From Polynucleobacter meluiroseus (lineage in GTDB: Bacteria; Pseudomonadota; Gammaproteobacteria; Burkholderiales; Burkholderiaceae): 64,000 nucleotides of DNA. Where the stretch lies: contig CAMCUP010000003.1 of assembly GCA_945878885.1 (NCBI GenBank), positions 1 to 64,000 on the forward strand, in the 5' to 3' direction. Made by a program: the position numbers and the translations under genes. Below, one piece after another: positions 34,367 to 43,263 of this stretch. The notes under the pieces are model-generated. The model did no database searches, was not told the origin of the DNA, and worked only from the letters and a program-made list of their open reading frames with translations. Positions within the stretch are counted from its first letter, which is position 1. Each line of letters opens with the position of its first letter.

Positions 34367-35707
34367 ATGAAAACTCTTGAATACCTAAAGATTGTAGTCA
34401 AGCATGAGCTGATTGCAATTAAGGAGGCACTTATTGAGTTAAAACTTATAGTGCTTCTTTTTTTACTTATTTTCGCTGGGCTGATTTATTACCTCAAACC
34501 CTTTCCTGAAAAAAGTATCACCATATCAACAGCATTTAAAGGGGGGGATTGGTATCAATTTGCCGAAAGCGTTGCCCCAACCCTAGAGGGATATGGCATT
34601 AGTCTCACCGTGCTTGCTAGTGACGGATCAATTGATAATGTTGAAAAATTAGATGACTCAAATAGCATGGTCACTGCCGGCTTAACTTATGGCTCGACCT
34701 TATCAGCCGAACAAATATCTGGAATTTACTCGTTAGGTAGCGTTACCTATGAACCTATTTGGATTTTCTACCACGAAAAACGTACTGGCAAAATTACCGA
34801 CATTAAAGACTTAGCACGCTTTAAAGTTGGGCTGGGGCCCCCTAAAAGCGGGTCTTACGCATTAGCTGAAAAATTGTTTGCAATTAATGGCATTCCAATT
34901 AAAGAAAATGAACATTTTCAAGCGGCTTCTATTAAGAGTAATTTACAGCTTTTTTTAGATGAAAAATTAGACGTGTTTATTTTTGTCTCTAGCATTGTTG
35001 ATTTGCCTGTCCAAAAATTAATACGTACCCCTGGCATTAAGCTCTTTAATTTTAAGAACTCAGCAGCTTATGAGAAAAAGTTTTATTTTTTTGATGAGGT
35101 TGATATACCAGCAGGATCAATTAATATTTTAGAAAATTTTCCACCAGAAAAAATTTCTTTAATTGCTACGACTTCTACTTTAGCCGTACGCCGAGATATG
35201 CATCCAGACCTACAGCTTGCATTATTATTAGCGATGAAAAATACGCTTCAAGATTCGCAATTATTATTTTTTGCTAAAAGGAATCAATTCCCTGCTTATG
35301 TCGATCCTTCTATACCGATTAGCCCAGTGGCACGGAAATTTTATAATGCGGGGCCTCCCCATGCGCTCAACTATTTTCCTTATTGGCTTGCCGTATTTAT
35401 CGACCGATTTTGGTTGGTACTCTTAACCCTCTTTGCGGTTATTTATCCCTTATCAAAATTAAATTTTCACCTCAGAAAATTTCTTTATGCCGTTAAAGAG
35501 CGCGACCATTATGAGGAAATTTTGGTGATGGATCGGCAAGTTAGTTGTAAAACCATTAATGCTGAGCAAAAAGTATTATTTTTAAAGCGCTTAGATGAAA
35601 TTAATATGGCCGTCATTCGTCGTGGCGTTCCAATTGGTGAAGAAGCTGACTATTATTTATTTGTTAATGCCACTGAATTATTGCGTAATAAGTTGGAACG
35701 CTTATGA
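34367..35707 (+). CDS. TAXI-family TRAP solute receptor tethered by two membrane segments
   Basis: 446 residues. An uncleaved membrane segment at ~27-46 (KLIVLLFLLIFAGLIYYL) is followed by a TAXI/NMT1-type receptor domain (~50-340: ITISTAFKGGDWYQFAES, GLGPPKSGSYALAEKLF, LDEKLDVFIFVSS). A second membrane segment lies at ~348-372 (IDRFWLVLLTLFAVIYPL), then an ~80-residue cytoplasmic tail rich in charged residues. Free TAXI receptors serve TRAP permeases, but none is adjacent; the tail and tethering suggest signalling or an unusual complex. It overlaps the next gene by four bases. Confidence 0.8.
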   Translation: MKTLEYLKIVVKHELIAIKEALIELKLIVLLFLLIFAGLIYYLKPFPEKSITISTAFKGGDWYQFAESVAPTLEGYGISLTVLASDGSIDNVEKLDDSNSMVTAGLTYGSTLSAEQISGIYSLGSVTYEPIWIFYHEKRTGKITDIKDLARFKVGLGPPKSGSYALAEKLFAINGIPIKENEHFQAASIKSNLQLFLDEKLDVFIFVSSIVDLPVQKLIRTPGIKLFNFKNSAAYEKKFYFFDEVDIPAGSINILENFPPEKISLIATTSTLAVRRDMHPDLQLALLLAMKNTLQDSQLLFFAKRNQFPAYVDPSIPISPVARKFYNAGPPHALNYFPYWLAVFIDRFWLVLLTLFAVIYPLSKLNFHLRKFLYAVKERDHYEEILVMDRQVSCKTINAEQKVLFLKRLDEINMAVIRRGVPIGEEADYYLFVNATELLRNKLERL

Positions 35708-36159
35708 ATAAATTGATCATTATATTTATAACTCTAGGAGTTTCGTCCGGAATTTTGGCGCAAAATGCAGTTATTCCTATATTGCCTAAAAATTGGAGTG
35801 GAATTGTTTCTGTCACCTCGATGGGCAATACTTATCAAGCAAAAATTAAGCAGACCTCTAAAGATAGCGTAAGACCTTTTAATTCGTTTGATATACCAGC
35901 AACAATTACAATTTTGAAGCAAGATGGTCGGCATCTAGAATTTTTATATCGATCTACCAATTATGAGTCGCGTTATATAGGCACCTTGTCAGCTGATGGC
36001 AAGCAAATTCAAATTGCTTACCAGCAGGGATCTGGCAGCTATACTCTGGAGGGCGATAAACTGTCAGGCTGTGGTTCTGGGCGTGGCGGTAAGGGCCAAT
36101 TTAAAGATTGGTTAAATACTTACTCAACGTGGTGCGAAGAATTCACAGCAACACGATAA
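35704..36159 (+). CDS. Small secreted protein of unknown function
   Basis: 151 residues. A Sec signal peptide (IIIFITLGVSSGIL, cleavage near AQ at ~20) leads a mature part of ~130 residues rich in Ser, Gly and beta-prone stretches. Two cysteines near the end (LSGCGSG and TWCEEF) could pair. I recognise no domain. Its start overlaps the stop of the tethered TAXI receptor (ATGA), so it is probably made with it and may work with its periplasmic domain. Confidence 0.65.
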   Translation: MNKLIIIFITLGVSSGILAQNAVIPILPKNWSGIVSVTSMGNTYQAKIKQTSKDSVRPFNSFDIPATITILKQDGRHLEFLYRSTNYESRYIGTLSADGKQIQIAYQQGSGSYTLEGDKLSGCGSGRGGKGQFKDWLNTYSTWCEEFTATR

Positions 36160-36228
36160 ATATCTTTAGTTTGGCTTAAAACCAGCATTACCTACTTAAC
36201 CTAGTTAACTTAATTTAAGAAATAAATA

Positions 36229-37200
36229 ATGATAAAAATTCATCATCAATGGCTGTTGGTAATTTGGGGCACCTTTTATAGCTTTATTGTTCAAGCTGCT
36301 TACCCCGAAAAATCAATTCGTTTGGTGGTGCCATTTGCAACTGGGGGCACTTCCGAAATTATTGCCCGGTCAGTTGCAAGTGCATTAACTAATCAATTGG
36401 GCCAATCTGTTTTTGTCGAGAATAAACCAGGGGGCGCAGGCAATATTGCCATGGAAGAGGTGAAGCGCGCGGCACCCGATGGATATACCCTTATTTTGGG
36501 ACATGTTGGTACTTTGGCAGTAAATCCAGCCCTATTTGGCAAAAAATTACCTTATGATCCTAATAAAGATTTTGTTCCAGTAACTTTGATTGCAAAAGTG
36601 CCCAATGTGATTGCTGTTAGTAAGGATAGCCCTTATAAAAAATTGGGCGACTTGGTTGCTGATGCGAAAAAAAATCCTGGCAAAATTAATTATGGTTCGG
36701 CTGGCAATGGCAGTGCTGGCCACTTGGCGATGGAATACTTTTCGTCTGCAGCGGTAATTGATTTAGTACATGTGCCTTATAAGGGTTCTGGGGCCATGTT
36801 GACTGATTTGATTGGTGGGCAGATACAAGTGACTTTTAATGGTCTGCCTTCCTTAATCGGACAGTTAAAAGGGGGCACTCTGATACCCTTAGCGGTGGGT
36901 TCGGTAGCGCGTTCTAGCGTCTTGCCACAGGTGCCCACGCTAATTGAGCTTGGCTATAAGGGAGTTGAGACTTCACAATGGTACGGCATTATGGCACCAG
37001 CTGGTACGCCCAAGCCGATAGTCAACAAGCTCCAAATGGAAATAGCCAAGGCTTTAAAATCAAAAGACGACTCAAAAAAAATGCTTGATGACGGTGCTAT
37101 TTTGGTTGGTGACACACCAGAACAATTTGATGTTTTTATTCGTGCTGAGCAAAAGCGCTGGGCTAATGTAGTTGAAAAAGCAAAAATTGTAATTGATTAA
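36229..37200 (+). CDS. Bug-type substrate-binding protein, copy 3
   Basis: 323 residues. Sec leader ends near IVQAA. YPEKSIRLVVPFATGGTSEI, ENKPGGAGNIAMEEVKRAAPDGYTLI and VPYKGSGAMLTDLIGGQI mark the family; the pocket residue after GGTS is Glu rather than the Asp seen in copy 2, pointing to a different ligand. It heads a small group with a 2-hydroxyacid dehydrogenase and a class II aldolase, so a hydroxy- or keto-acid is a plausible ligand. Confidence 0.9.
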   Translation: MIKIHHQWLLVIWGTFYSFIVQAAYPEKSIRLVVPFATGGTSEIIARSVASALTNQLGQSVFVENKPGGAGNIAMEEVKRAAPDGYTLILGHVGTLAVNPALFGKKLPYDPNKDFVPVTLIAKVPNVIAVSKDSPYKKLGDLVADAKKNPGKINYGSAGNGSAGHLAMEYFSSAAVIDLVHVPYKGSGAMLTDLIGGQIQVTFNGLPSLIGQLKGGTLIPLAVGSVARSSVLPQVPTLIELGYKGVETSQWYGIMAPAGTPKPIVNKLQMEIAKALKSKDDSKKMLDDGAILVGDTPEQFDVFIRAEQKRWANVVEKAKIVID

Positions 37201-37210
37201 TTATCGCTGC

Positions 37211-38200
37211 ATGAAATTAATGAAAATTTTACTTTCAGCGGAAGTTTGCCAGCATCTTATGGGGAAACTTACTAGCGTTTTTGCGGATCAGTCTTTTGAG
37301 CTATTGTCAGCAGAAACTTGCCAATTGGGTGTAGATTTTGATTGTGCTTTTGTTTCTCGTGATGTTACGGGCTTATCGACTAAATTTGAACTTGAGCCTG
37401 CAACTCAGCATTTCTATGATTTATTGCTTAATGCACCATCACTTTCTTGGGTGCATACCCATTCAGCGGGAAGCGATCGCCCCGTTTTTGCAGCACTCCT
37501 TAAAAAAAATATTTTAGTAAGCACATCGGCTGGCGCTAATGCGGCGATTGTCGCTCAATCTGCCTTAGCTGGCATTCTAGCTCTAGCTCGTCATTTTCCT
37601 AAAATGGCAAAAAATCAGACTCAACGTCGTTGGCGTTCATTAATTGCTGATGAGTTACCCGCAGACCTTGAGGGGCAGACTGCTTTAATTGTTGGCTGGG
37701 GTTCAATTGCCCAGCGACTTGCCAGCTTACTACAAGCATTGGGTGTGCATTGTGAGGCGATTCGTTTTAATCTGCCTATGGTAGATACTGGGACTGCTCG
37801 GACTCACCATATTTCTAGTCTAAAAAAGGTATTGCCGCACGCAAATTGGCTTATTTTGGCTTGCCCTTTAAGCGCTGAAACTAGGGGACTATTAAATGCT
37901 GAGGTCTTTAAGCTGCTGCCTGCCGGTGCACATATCATTAATGTGGCACGAGGGGAAATGATAGTTGAAGCAGATTTAATAGCCGCCTTACAAGAGCGTC
38001 ATTTAGCTGGGGCTTATTTAGATGTTTTTGCTTACGAGCCTTTAGCGCTTGATTCGCCTTTATGGAATAGCGATAATGTGATTGTGACGCCACATTCGGC
38101 GGGGCATTCTCGTGGCAATGAGCAGCGAGTGGAGGACTTATTTTTTACTAATTTAGGTAAGCGAATTTTACAGCAACCATTAAGGAATTTAGTGCAATGA
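37211..38200 (+). CDS. D-isomer-specific 2-hydroxyacid dehydrogenase
   Basis: 329 residues from ATG 37211; ATG 37220 and a TTG at 37193 inside the upstream gene are alternatives and none has a clear ribosome binding site. The NAD-binding turn is VGWGSIAQRLASLL (GxGxxx(17)-type), and catalytic Arg, Glu and His appear in INVARGEMIVE, YEPLALDSPLW and TPHSAGHS. It interconverts a 2-oxo acid and a D-2-hydroxy acid with NAD(P)H, in the cytoplasm. Position between Bug copy 3 and an aldolase suggests it handles the imported acid. Confidence 0.88.
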   Translation: MKLMKILLSAEVCQHLMGKLTSVFADQSFELLSAETCQLGVDFDCAFVSRDVTGLSTKFELEPATQHFYDLLLNAPSLSWVHTHSAGSDRPVFAALLKKNILVSTSAGANAAIVAQSALAGILALARHFPKMAKNQTQRRWRSLIADELPADLEGQTALIVGWGSIAQRLASLLQALGVHCEAIRFNLPMVDTGTARTHHISSLKKVLPHANWLILACPLSAETRGLLNAEVFKLLPAGAHIINVARGEMIVEADLIAALQERHLAGAYLDVFAYEPLALDSPLWNSDNVIVTPHSAGHSRGNEQRVEDLFFTNLGKRILQQPLRNLVQ

Positions 38201-38230
38201 GGAACTTTTAAGCATGCTGAGAAAAATGCC

Positions 38231-39019
38231 ATGACAAATTTTGGTCGCTTATCGATTGCCTCTATCAAGGATCAAGTTTCAGCAGGGGAGTGGCAGGCTC
38301 GCATTGATATTGCTGGGTGCTATCGTTTACTGGCTCATTACGGCATGTCTGACATGATGGCCAACCACGTTACCTTGCGTGTTCCAGGCGAGCCCGATGC
38401 TTTTTTGACTAACCCTTACGGCATGATGTACGAAGAAATGACTGCATCATCAATGTTAAAGATTAATCACGATGGCGTTGTTTTGTATAAGCCTGATTTT
38501 GGGGTGCTAAATTACGCATTTAATAAACCGGGATATATATTGCACAGTGCTGTGCATAAGGCGCGCCCAGAAATTGATTGCGTGATCCATACCCACACTC
38601 CTGCAGGTATGGCAGTGGCTGCATTGCAATGTGGCCTATTGCCCCTAACTCAAACTGCAATGCGTTTTCACCATATTGCTTATCATGATTATTTTGGAGT
38701 GGTGTTAGATTTAGCCGAACAAGCTAGTTTAGTTGCCGACTTAGGTTCTGCTGAGGCAATGATTTTACGTAACCATGGTTTGCTGACCGCGGGGAAAACC
38801 ATTGGCGAGGCTTTTAATTGGATGCACCGCCTAGAGTTAGCATGCCGCTCTCAGTTAGCAGCAATGGCTTGCAATACTGCTTTTAGCCCTGTGCCCGAGG
38901 ATATTATTGAGGCTACTTATCAAAATTACCAGCCTAGTGTTCGCCGTCCCTATGGCTTAATGGAATGGCCGGCCCTATTACGCATGTTAGACCGAATGGA
39001 ACCTAGCTTTAGAGAATAG
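38231..39019 (+). CDS. Class II aldolase/adducin family protein
   Basis: 262 residues, zinc-dependent fold of fuculose-phosphate aldolases. The metal histidines are in CVIHTHTPAGMA (HTH) and MILRNHGLLTAGKTIGEAF. The early MMANHVTLRVPGEP and NPYGMMYEEMTASSML parts match the family's substrate region (SxxNxxxR and GxxxxEL-like). Many catabolic members are decarboxylases or aldolases on sugar acids; the substrate here is unknown. It ends the third Bug group. Confidence 0.86.
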   Translation: MTNFGRLSIASIKDQVSAGEWQARIDIAGCYRLLAHYGMSDMMANHVTLRVPGEPDAFLTNPYGMMYEEMTASSMLKINHDGVVLYKPDFGVLNYAFNKPGYILHSAVHKARPEIDCVIHTHTPAGMAVAALQCGLLPLTQTAMRFHHIAYHDYFGVVLDLAEQASLVADLGSAEAMILRNHGLLTAGKTIGEAFNWMHRLELACRSQLAAMACNTAFSPVPEDIIEATYQNYQPSVRRPYGLMEWPALLRMLDRMEPSFRE

Positions 39020-39102
39020 GGGGGATTGAGAAAAGTAAGCTATTCTTTAGTTAATTTAAGAATCTGCATGAGTTTGTTGCCCTTCTTTAGCCCGATTTTT
39101 AC

Positions 39103-39177
39103 TTAGTTATCCCTTAGCCTTTTTAGTTACCCTTTAGCCTTTTTAGTTACCCTTTAGTTTGCTTAGTTAATCCTTAG
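39103..39177. repeat. Four 20-bp tandem direct repeats upstream of the chemoreceptor
   Basis: TTAGTTA occurs at 39103, 39123, 39143 and 39163, exactly 20 bases apart, each followed at fixed distance by TAG (39115, 39135, 39155, 39175). The two central units are identical over 20 bases; the outer ones are degenerate. The block ends 27 bases before the chemoreceptor start, so it lies over or beside its promoter. Confidence 0.85.
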
Positions 39178-39204
39178 AAACAGCTTAGACCATTAAAATC
39201 TGCT

Positions 39205-40824
39205 ATGTCGATATACACCACATTTGAAAAACTCACCTTAAAAGCTAAGCTCACAATAAGCTTCGCGTTAATTATTGTAATGACTGCAATTTTAGGTGGA
39301 ATCTCAATTTATAACTACAGCATTTTAGGTAAAGATACCGAGTGGCTTTATTTGCAAAGTACCTTGGGCGTGAGTTCTGCGAAAGAGGTGAAGTCTGAGG
39401 TACTAATTATTGGTCAGGATGTTAGCCAATATTTATTAGCACCAAGCGTTCTCAATAAAGAGGAACTTTCTAATTTTCAAAATCAAACTAAAAATAAGAT
39501 TGCCACACAAAAAGAATTAATTAAAAAAACCTTAAGCGATGCCAGCAAGACAATTTCTCGGCCTATGGTGCAGAAAAAATTCGATGAAGTAAACCTTTAT
39601 ATGGATTTATATTTAAAGCAAGTCGATAGCATTCTTACGGTTTATGCACAATCGCCCATTGCGAGCGCTAAGATTGTTTTTGGCCCTGAATTTATGACCC
39701 TTGAGGATAAGGCATTAGATGCGCTTGATGAATTTATTAATCTTAAATTAGTTAGTGCTAAGGCTCGGTATGATGAGGCGCAAACCATTAAAAGTAATGC
39801 GATTTACATTACCGTTGGCATTATTATTTTAGCTATTTTAATTAGTATTTTAGTAGGTTATTTATTACGCAAATCGATCATTAACCCTTTAAATGATTTA
39901 AAAAATTCAATTAGTAATTTAGCTGAGTCGAAATTTAATAACATTATTGGTAATTTAGATCACTCAGGAGTGATTGGCCGTATTGCTTTATCTACTCAAA
40001 CCCTACAAGCAAACTTAAAAACTGCCCTTAAAGATATCAATGAAAATACCTTAGTAGTCAGTAGCTCGGCTGAAGAATTGGCGGCAGTTAGCACACAAAT
40101 GAGTGCGGCAGCTGAAGAAACTGCTGCGCAAGCCTCGGAGGTTTCCAAATCATCTGAGCAAGTTAGCGCTAATACCCAAACGGTAGCTACCGCCATGGAG
40201 GAATTTAGCTCGAGTATTCGTGAAATTTCGATTAATACTGCTGAGGCATCAAAAGTAGCCCACCAGGCCGTAGATACCGCTAAGAATACTAGCGGGAAAA
40301 TGGTTAAATTAAGCGAAAGTAGTGTTGAAATTGGTCAGGTACTTAAGGTTATTTCGGGCATTGCAGAGCAAACTAATTTATTGGCCTTAAATGCAACTAT
40401 TGAAGCGGCTAGAGCGGGTGAGTGGGGCAAAGGCTTTGCTGTGGTAGCTAATGAAGTTAAAGAGTTGGCAAAGCAAACGACTAAAGCCACTGATGAAATT
40501 TCTACTTATATCAATGCTATTCAAGGCGATACCAAAGATACTCAGGCCTCAATTAAAGATATTTCTGACATCATTACACGAATTGATGATATTTTAAATA
40601 CGATTGCTAGTGCCGTAGAAGAGCAGGCTACGGTTACTAATGAGATTGTACGGAATGTTTCTAATTCAGCTGCAGGTGTATCGGTCATTGCTGAAACGAT
40701 TAAATCGGTAGCAGAGGCTTCACGGAATACCACGATTGGATCGGCTGACGTACAAAAGTCGTCGATTGAATTGGCTCAAGTGGCCGCCCAACTGAAGAAT
40801 TTATTAGCGCGTTTTGTTTTTTAA
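39205..40824 (+). CDS. Methyl-accepting chemotaxis protein
   Basis: 539 residues, Tar/Tsr-type layout. Membrane segment 1 at ~16-38, a ~150-residue periplasmic four-helix-type sensor (4HB_MCP), segment 2 at ~200-220 ([21 protein letters not shown]), a HAMP linker and a signalling domain with the hairpin tip [41 protein letters not shown] (tip split over ~389-429). Glu/Gln pairs typical of methylation sites flank it. It senses a periplasmic chemical and controls the CheA kinase. The variant [11 protein letters not shown] instead of GEQGRGFAVVA is harmless in many betaproteobacteria. Confidence 0.94.
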   Translation: MSIYTTFEKLTLKAKLTISFALIIVMTAILGGISIYNYSILGKDTEWLYLQSTLGVSSAKEVKSEVLIIGQDVSQYLLAPSVLNKEELSNFQNQTKNKIATQKELIKKTLSDASKTISRPMVQKKFDEVNLYMDLYLKQVDSILTVYAQSPIASAKIVFGPEFMTLEDKALDALDEFINLKLVSAKARYDEAQTIKSNAIYITVGIIILAILISILVGYLLRKSIINPLNDLKNSISNLAESKFNNIIGNLDHSGVIGRIALSTQTLQANLKTALKDINENTLVVSSSAEELAAVSTQMSAAAEETAAQASEVSKSSEQVSANTQTVATAMEEFSSSIREISINTAEASKVAHQAVDTAKNTSGKMVKLSESSVEIGQVLKVISGIAEQTNLLALNATIEAARAGEWGKGFAVVANEVKELAKQTTKATDEISTYINAIQGDTKDTQASIKDISDIITRIDDILNTIASAVEEQATVTNEIVRNVSNSAAGVSVIAETIKSVAEASRNTTIGSADVQKSSIELAQVAAQLKNLLARFVF

Positions 40825-40835
40825 TTGAGACATAA

Positions 40836-41585
40836 TTAGCGTAGTTTTTTGTTACGCGCGCGAATATTTAAAAACTCAACTGCTAATGAGAAGCTAATTG
40901 CCACATAGACATAGCCTTTAGGTATATGTACTCCCATTCCTTCTGAAATAAGTACAACCCCTACCACCGTAAGAAAAGATAGTGCCAATACCTTAATAGA
41001 GGGGTGTCGATGGACAAAATCGCCGATGGGTTTTGCGGCGATGAGCATTACAGCAATTGATACTAAAACTGCAGCGATCATGATTGCCACTTCATCGACT
41101 AAGCCAACTGCAGTAATTACGCTATCGAGTGAAAATACAATATCGAGAATGCCAATTTGTACTACTGCACCCCAAAATATTTTTTGTTTTTGTGCCGCAC
41201 TAATAGGCATTTGATTTTTATTAAATGCATTTTCCCCGGCTGCCTCTTTATCTTCAACCTCTAAATAAATTTCTTTGGAGGATTTCCAGAGTAGGAAAAA
41301 GCCACCTGCCAATAAAATGAAATCTCGGCCACTAATGGCCTTGCCTGCAATGCTAAACAAGGGCTCGATAAGCCCCATAACCCAAGTCAAGCTCAGCAGC
41401 AATAAAACGCGAGTTAGCAGGGCAAATAAAAGCCCAAATTGACGTACCCGTCCCTGCATTTCGACTGGCAGACGATTGGCTAAGACGCTGATAAAGATAA
41501 TATTATCAATACCAAGAACTATTTCTAGTGCCGACAAGGTAAGAAAGGCAATCCAAGCGTTTGGATCAAAAAAGAGTTCATGCAT
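40836..41585 (-). CDS. TerC family integral membrane protein
   Basis: 249 residues, seven to eight hydrophobic segments. The N-terminal FDPNAWIAFLTLSALEIVLGIDNIIFISVLANRLP and the later DIVFSLDSVITAVGLV, both with membrane-embedded acidic residues, are TerC hallmarks; the family is linked to manganese or other metal homeostasis and to metalation of exported proteins. No other ter genes are here, so a tellurite-resistance operon is not implied. It is convergent with the chemoreceptor gene, with 11 bases between the stops. Confidence 0.9.
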   Translation of the reverse strand: MHELFFDPNAWIAFLTLSALEIVLGIDNIIFISVLANRLPVEMQGRVRQFGLLFALLTRVLLLLSLTWVMGLIEPLFSIAGKAISGRDFILLAGGFFLLWKSSKEIYLEVEDKEAAGENAFNKNQMPISAAQKQKIFWGAVVQIGILDIVFSLDSVITAVGLVDEVAIMIAAVLVSIAVMLIAAKPIGDFVHRHPSIKVLALSFLTVVGVVLISEGMGVHIPKGYVYVAISFSLAVEFLNIRARNKKLR

Positions 41586-41797
41586 GAGATTGGGGGGTCA
41601 GTGAAAAGGGGTTGGCGGAAAGGGATGGCAGGACAGCAAGGAATGAAAGGGCTTGGGGCTAAAGAGAAAACTCTATATTAAGCTGTTTAAGTCTCGGTTG
41701 ACTGATTTACGCTTATTGCATATAGTTAGTAGGGTTTTCCCATGTAACAAAAAACGTGGTAATTGGTTATATTTTTAGATCACATTAAAGGCTAATA

Positions 41798-42148
41798 ATG
41801 AGTGCTGGGAAATTGGGGCAAAAATTGCGATTATTGATAGCTTTCGCTGGCTCTGCATTTGCCTTTGGCCTTTGTAACCTAGGTTGGGCCCAAAACCAAG
41901 TTATGCCTGCCCTAAGCCCCCAACAATTAAATCGAATCAATGATCAGCCACTGGTTGCTCCAGTATCTGAGCCTGCAAATGCGTATGGGCCAAACCCTGG
42001 TCAAATGAACCGCCAGGAGTCAAAAGACCCACTTGCAATTACCGTCTTAGGTCGGCCTTTATCTGGCCCAGGATCTGATCAGCCGATTCGCTTGAAGGCA
42101 CCCGATCCTTCCGGGGAGACCAATATTCTCAGTATTCCATTTAATTAA
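41798..42148 (+). CDS. Small secreted proline-rich protein of unknown function
   Basis: 116 residues. Signal peptide with hydrophobic core ~12-27 and cleavage after GWAQ. The mature ~83 residues are rich in Pro, Asn, Gln and Gly, with no cysteines and no domain I recognise; the pattern LSPQQLNRINDQP and VLGRPLSGPGSD is low in predicted structure. It lies between divergent terC and the histone-tail/CYTH gene, 32 bases before the latter. Confidence 0.6.
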   Translation: MSAGKLGQKLRLLIAFAGSAFAFGLCNLGWAQNQVMPALSPQQLNRINDQPLVAPVSEPANAYGPNPGQMNRQESKDPLAITVLGRPLSGPGSDQPIRLKAPDPSGETNILSIPFN

Positions 42149-42180
42149 GTTTAGTACTTTGAACAACTAAGGATCTCAAA

Positions 42181-43263
42181 ATGATTAAAAAAACTACAAA
42201 AAAAACAATGGCCAAGAAACCCATAGTGAAGAGCCATGCCAGTAAAAAAGCGGCCATAAAAAATGTAGTCGTTAAAAAACGCAGAGTACAAAAAGGGGCT
42301 GCAAAAAAGGCCGTAGCTAAAAAACCAGCTAAAAGGGTAGTTAAAAAAGTAGCGCCAGCTACCCCCTTATCGGCAAAATTTATAGTTCAGCCAGTGGCGC
42401 CTGAGTTAAGCAAAAAGGAAAAAAAGAAGCGGGTTGGAAAACTACACAAATCGGTAACTAACCGCGAATTTAAGATTTTAATTAAGCCACTTGGCCTTGA
42501 TCGGCGCAATCGAATTGATGAGTTAAGTACCAAGCTGATGATATTTTGTAAAAAACAAGGTGTGCATTTTGCCCACCTTGATAATGTTACTACAGGTTTA
42601 CGCACAGTTTATTTTTTCGATACGCCAAATGAGGATTTACGTAACCATAATTTAATTTTACGGGTGCGTGAATCGCGTGAGGATGTATGGATTGATGATT
42701 GGTGTGAGGTCACCTTTAAATGCCGTGCGCGTGATGTAGGTGCTTCATTGGCCTTTAATACGCTACCCTCAGGCAAAGCAAAATCACGGGCCCGTTTTAA
42801 GGAAGAAATTTTACGGGGAGATGCAATTGGCAGTCAACGTCAAATTTATTCTAATAATGCTATTTTAGATGCGGTACCAGTGGATGAAATTTTTTCCCAT
42901 AGTTTATCGAGTGCAATGATGATGTTTCCAACCCTCAATAAATTAGGGTTACCAAAAAATACTCCGCTAGATGTTGTTGGCGGCACTAAAAATAAAATTT
43001 TAGAAGCGTGTTTGCCTTTAGGTAATCTGGTATTTGGTGCTGGTGTGCAAGCCCATTGTGAGGTTGCCATTTGGATGCGCAGTGTGGGTGAGCCAATTGT
43101 AGGTGAGCTTGCTTTTTCTTATCATGTCAATGACAAGAATCGGAAAGAAGCAAAAGCGCATAAACGTGCCGATAAGTTTTTTAATGCTTTACAGATTGAG
43201 TTTGCAAACTGGATTGAAGTTGGCTCAACTAAAACAGCATTAGTCTACGGTAAGCCAGAGTGA
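42181..43263 (+). CDS. Histone H1-like basic tail fused to a CYTH-like domain
   Basis: 360 residues. The first ~95 residues are almost only Lys, Ala, Val, Arg and Pro (KKPAKRVVKKVAPATP-type repeats), like bacterial histone H1-like proteins and RNA/DNA-binding tails. From ~95 a CYTH/triphosphate-tunnel-like domain follows: NREFKILIKP at the start, VYFFDTPNEDLRNHNLILRVRE and WCEVTFKCR in the middle, matching the strand pattern that lines the tunnel. The classic N-terminal ExExK is not seen (EFKIL is the closest), so triphosphatase activity is doubtful. Shine-Dalgarno AAGGATC precedes the ATG. It overlaps the chromate transporter start (GTGA). Confidence 0.65.
   Translation: MIKKTTKKTMAKKPIVKSHASKKAAIKNVVVKKRRVQKGAAKKAVAKKPAKRVVKKVAPATPLSAKFIVQPVAPELSKKEKKKRVGKLHKSVTNREFKILIKPLGLDRRNRIDELSTKLMIFCKKQGVHFAHLDNVTTGLRTVYFFDTPNEDLRNHNLILRVRESREDVWIDDWCEVTFKCRARDVGASLAFNTLPSGKAKSRARFKEEILRGDAIGSQRQIYSNNAILDAVPVDEIFSHSLSSAMMMFPTLNKLGLPKNTPLDVVGGTKNKILEACLPLGNLVFGAGVQAHCEVAIWMRSVGEPIVGELAFSYHVNDKNRKEAKAHKRADKFFNALQIEFANWIEVGSTKTALVYGKPE

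Noticed and set aside
40836..41585. Tellurite-resistance locus
   Set aside because: Only a TerC-family gene is present; no terZ, terD or terB relatives are nearby.
42181..42480. Lysine/alanine-rich stretch as an assembly or low-complexity artefact
   Set aside because: The reading frame continues without break into a folded domain and has a ribosome binding site, so it is a real protein tail.
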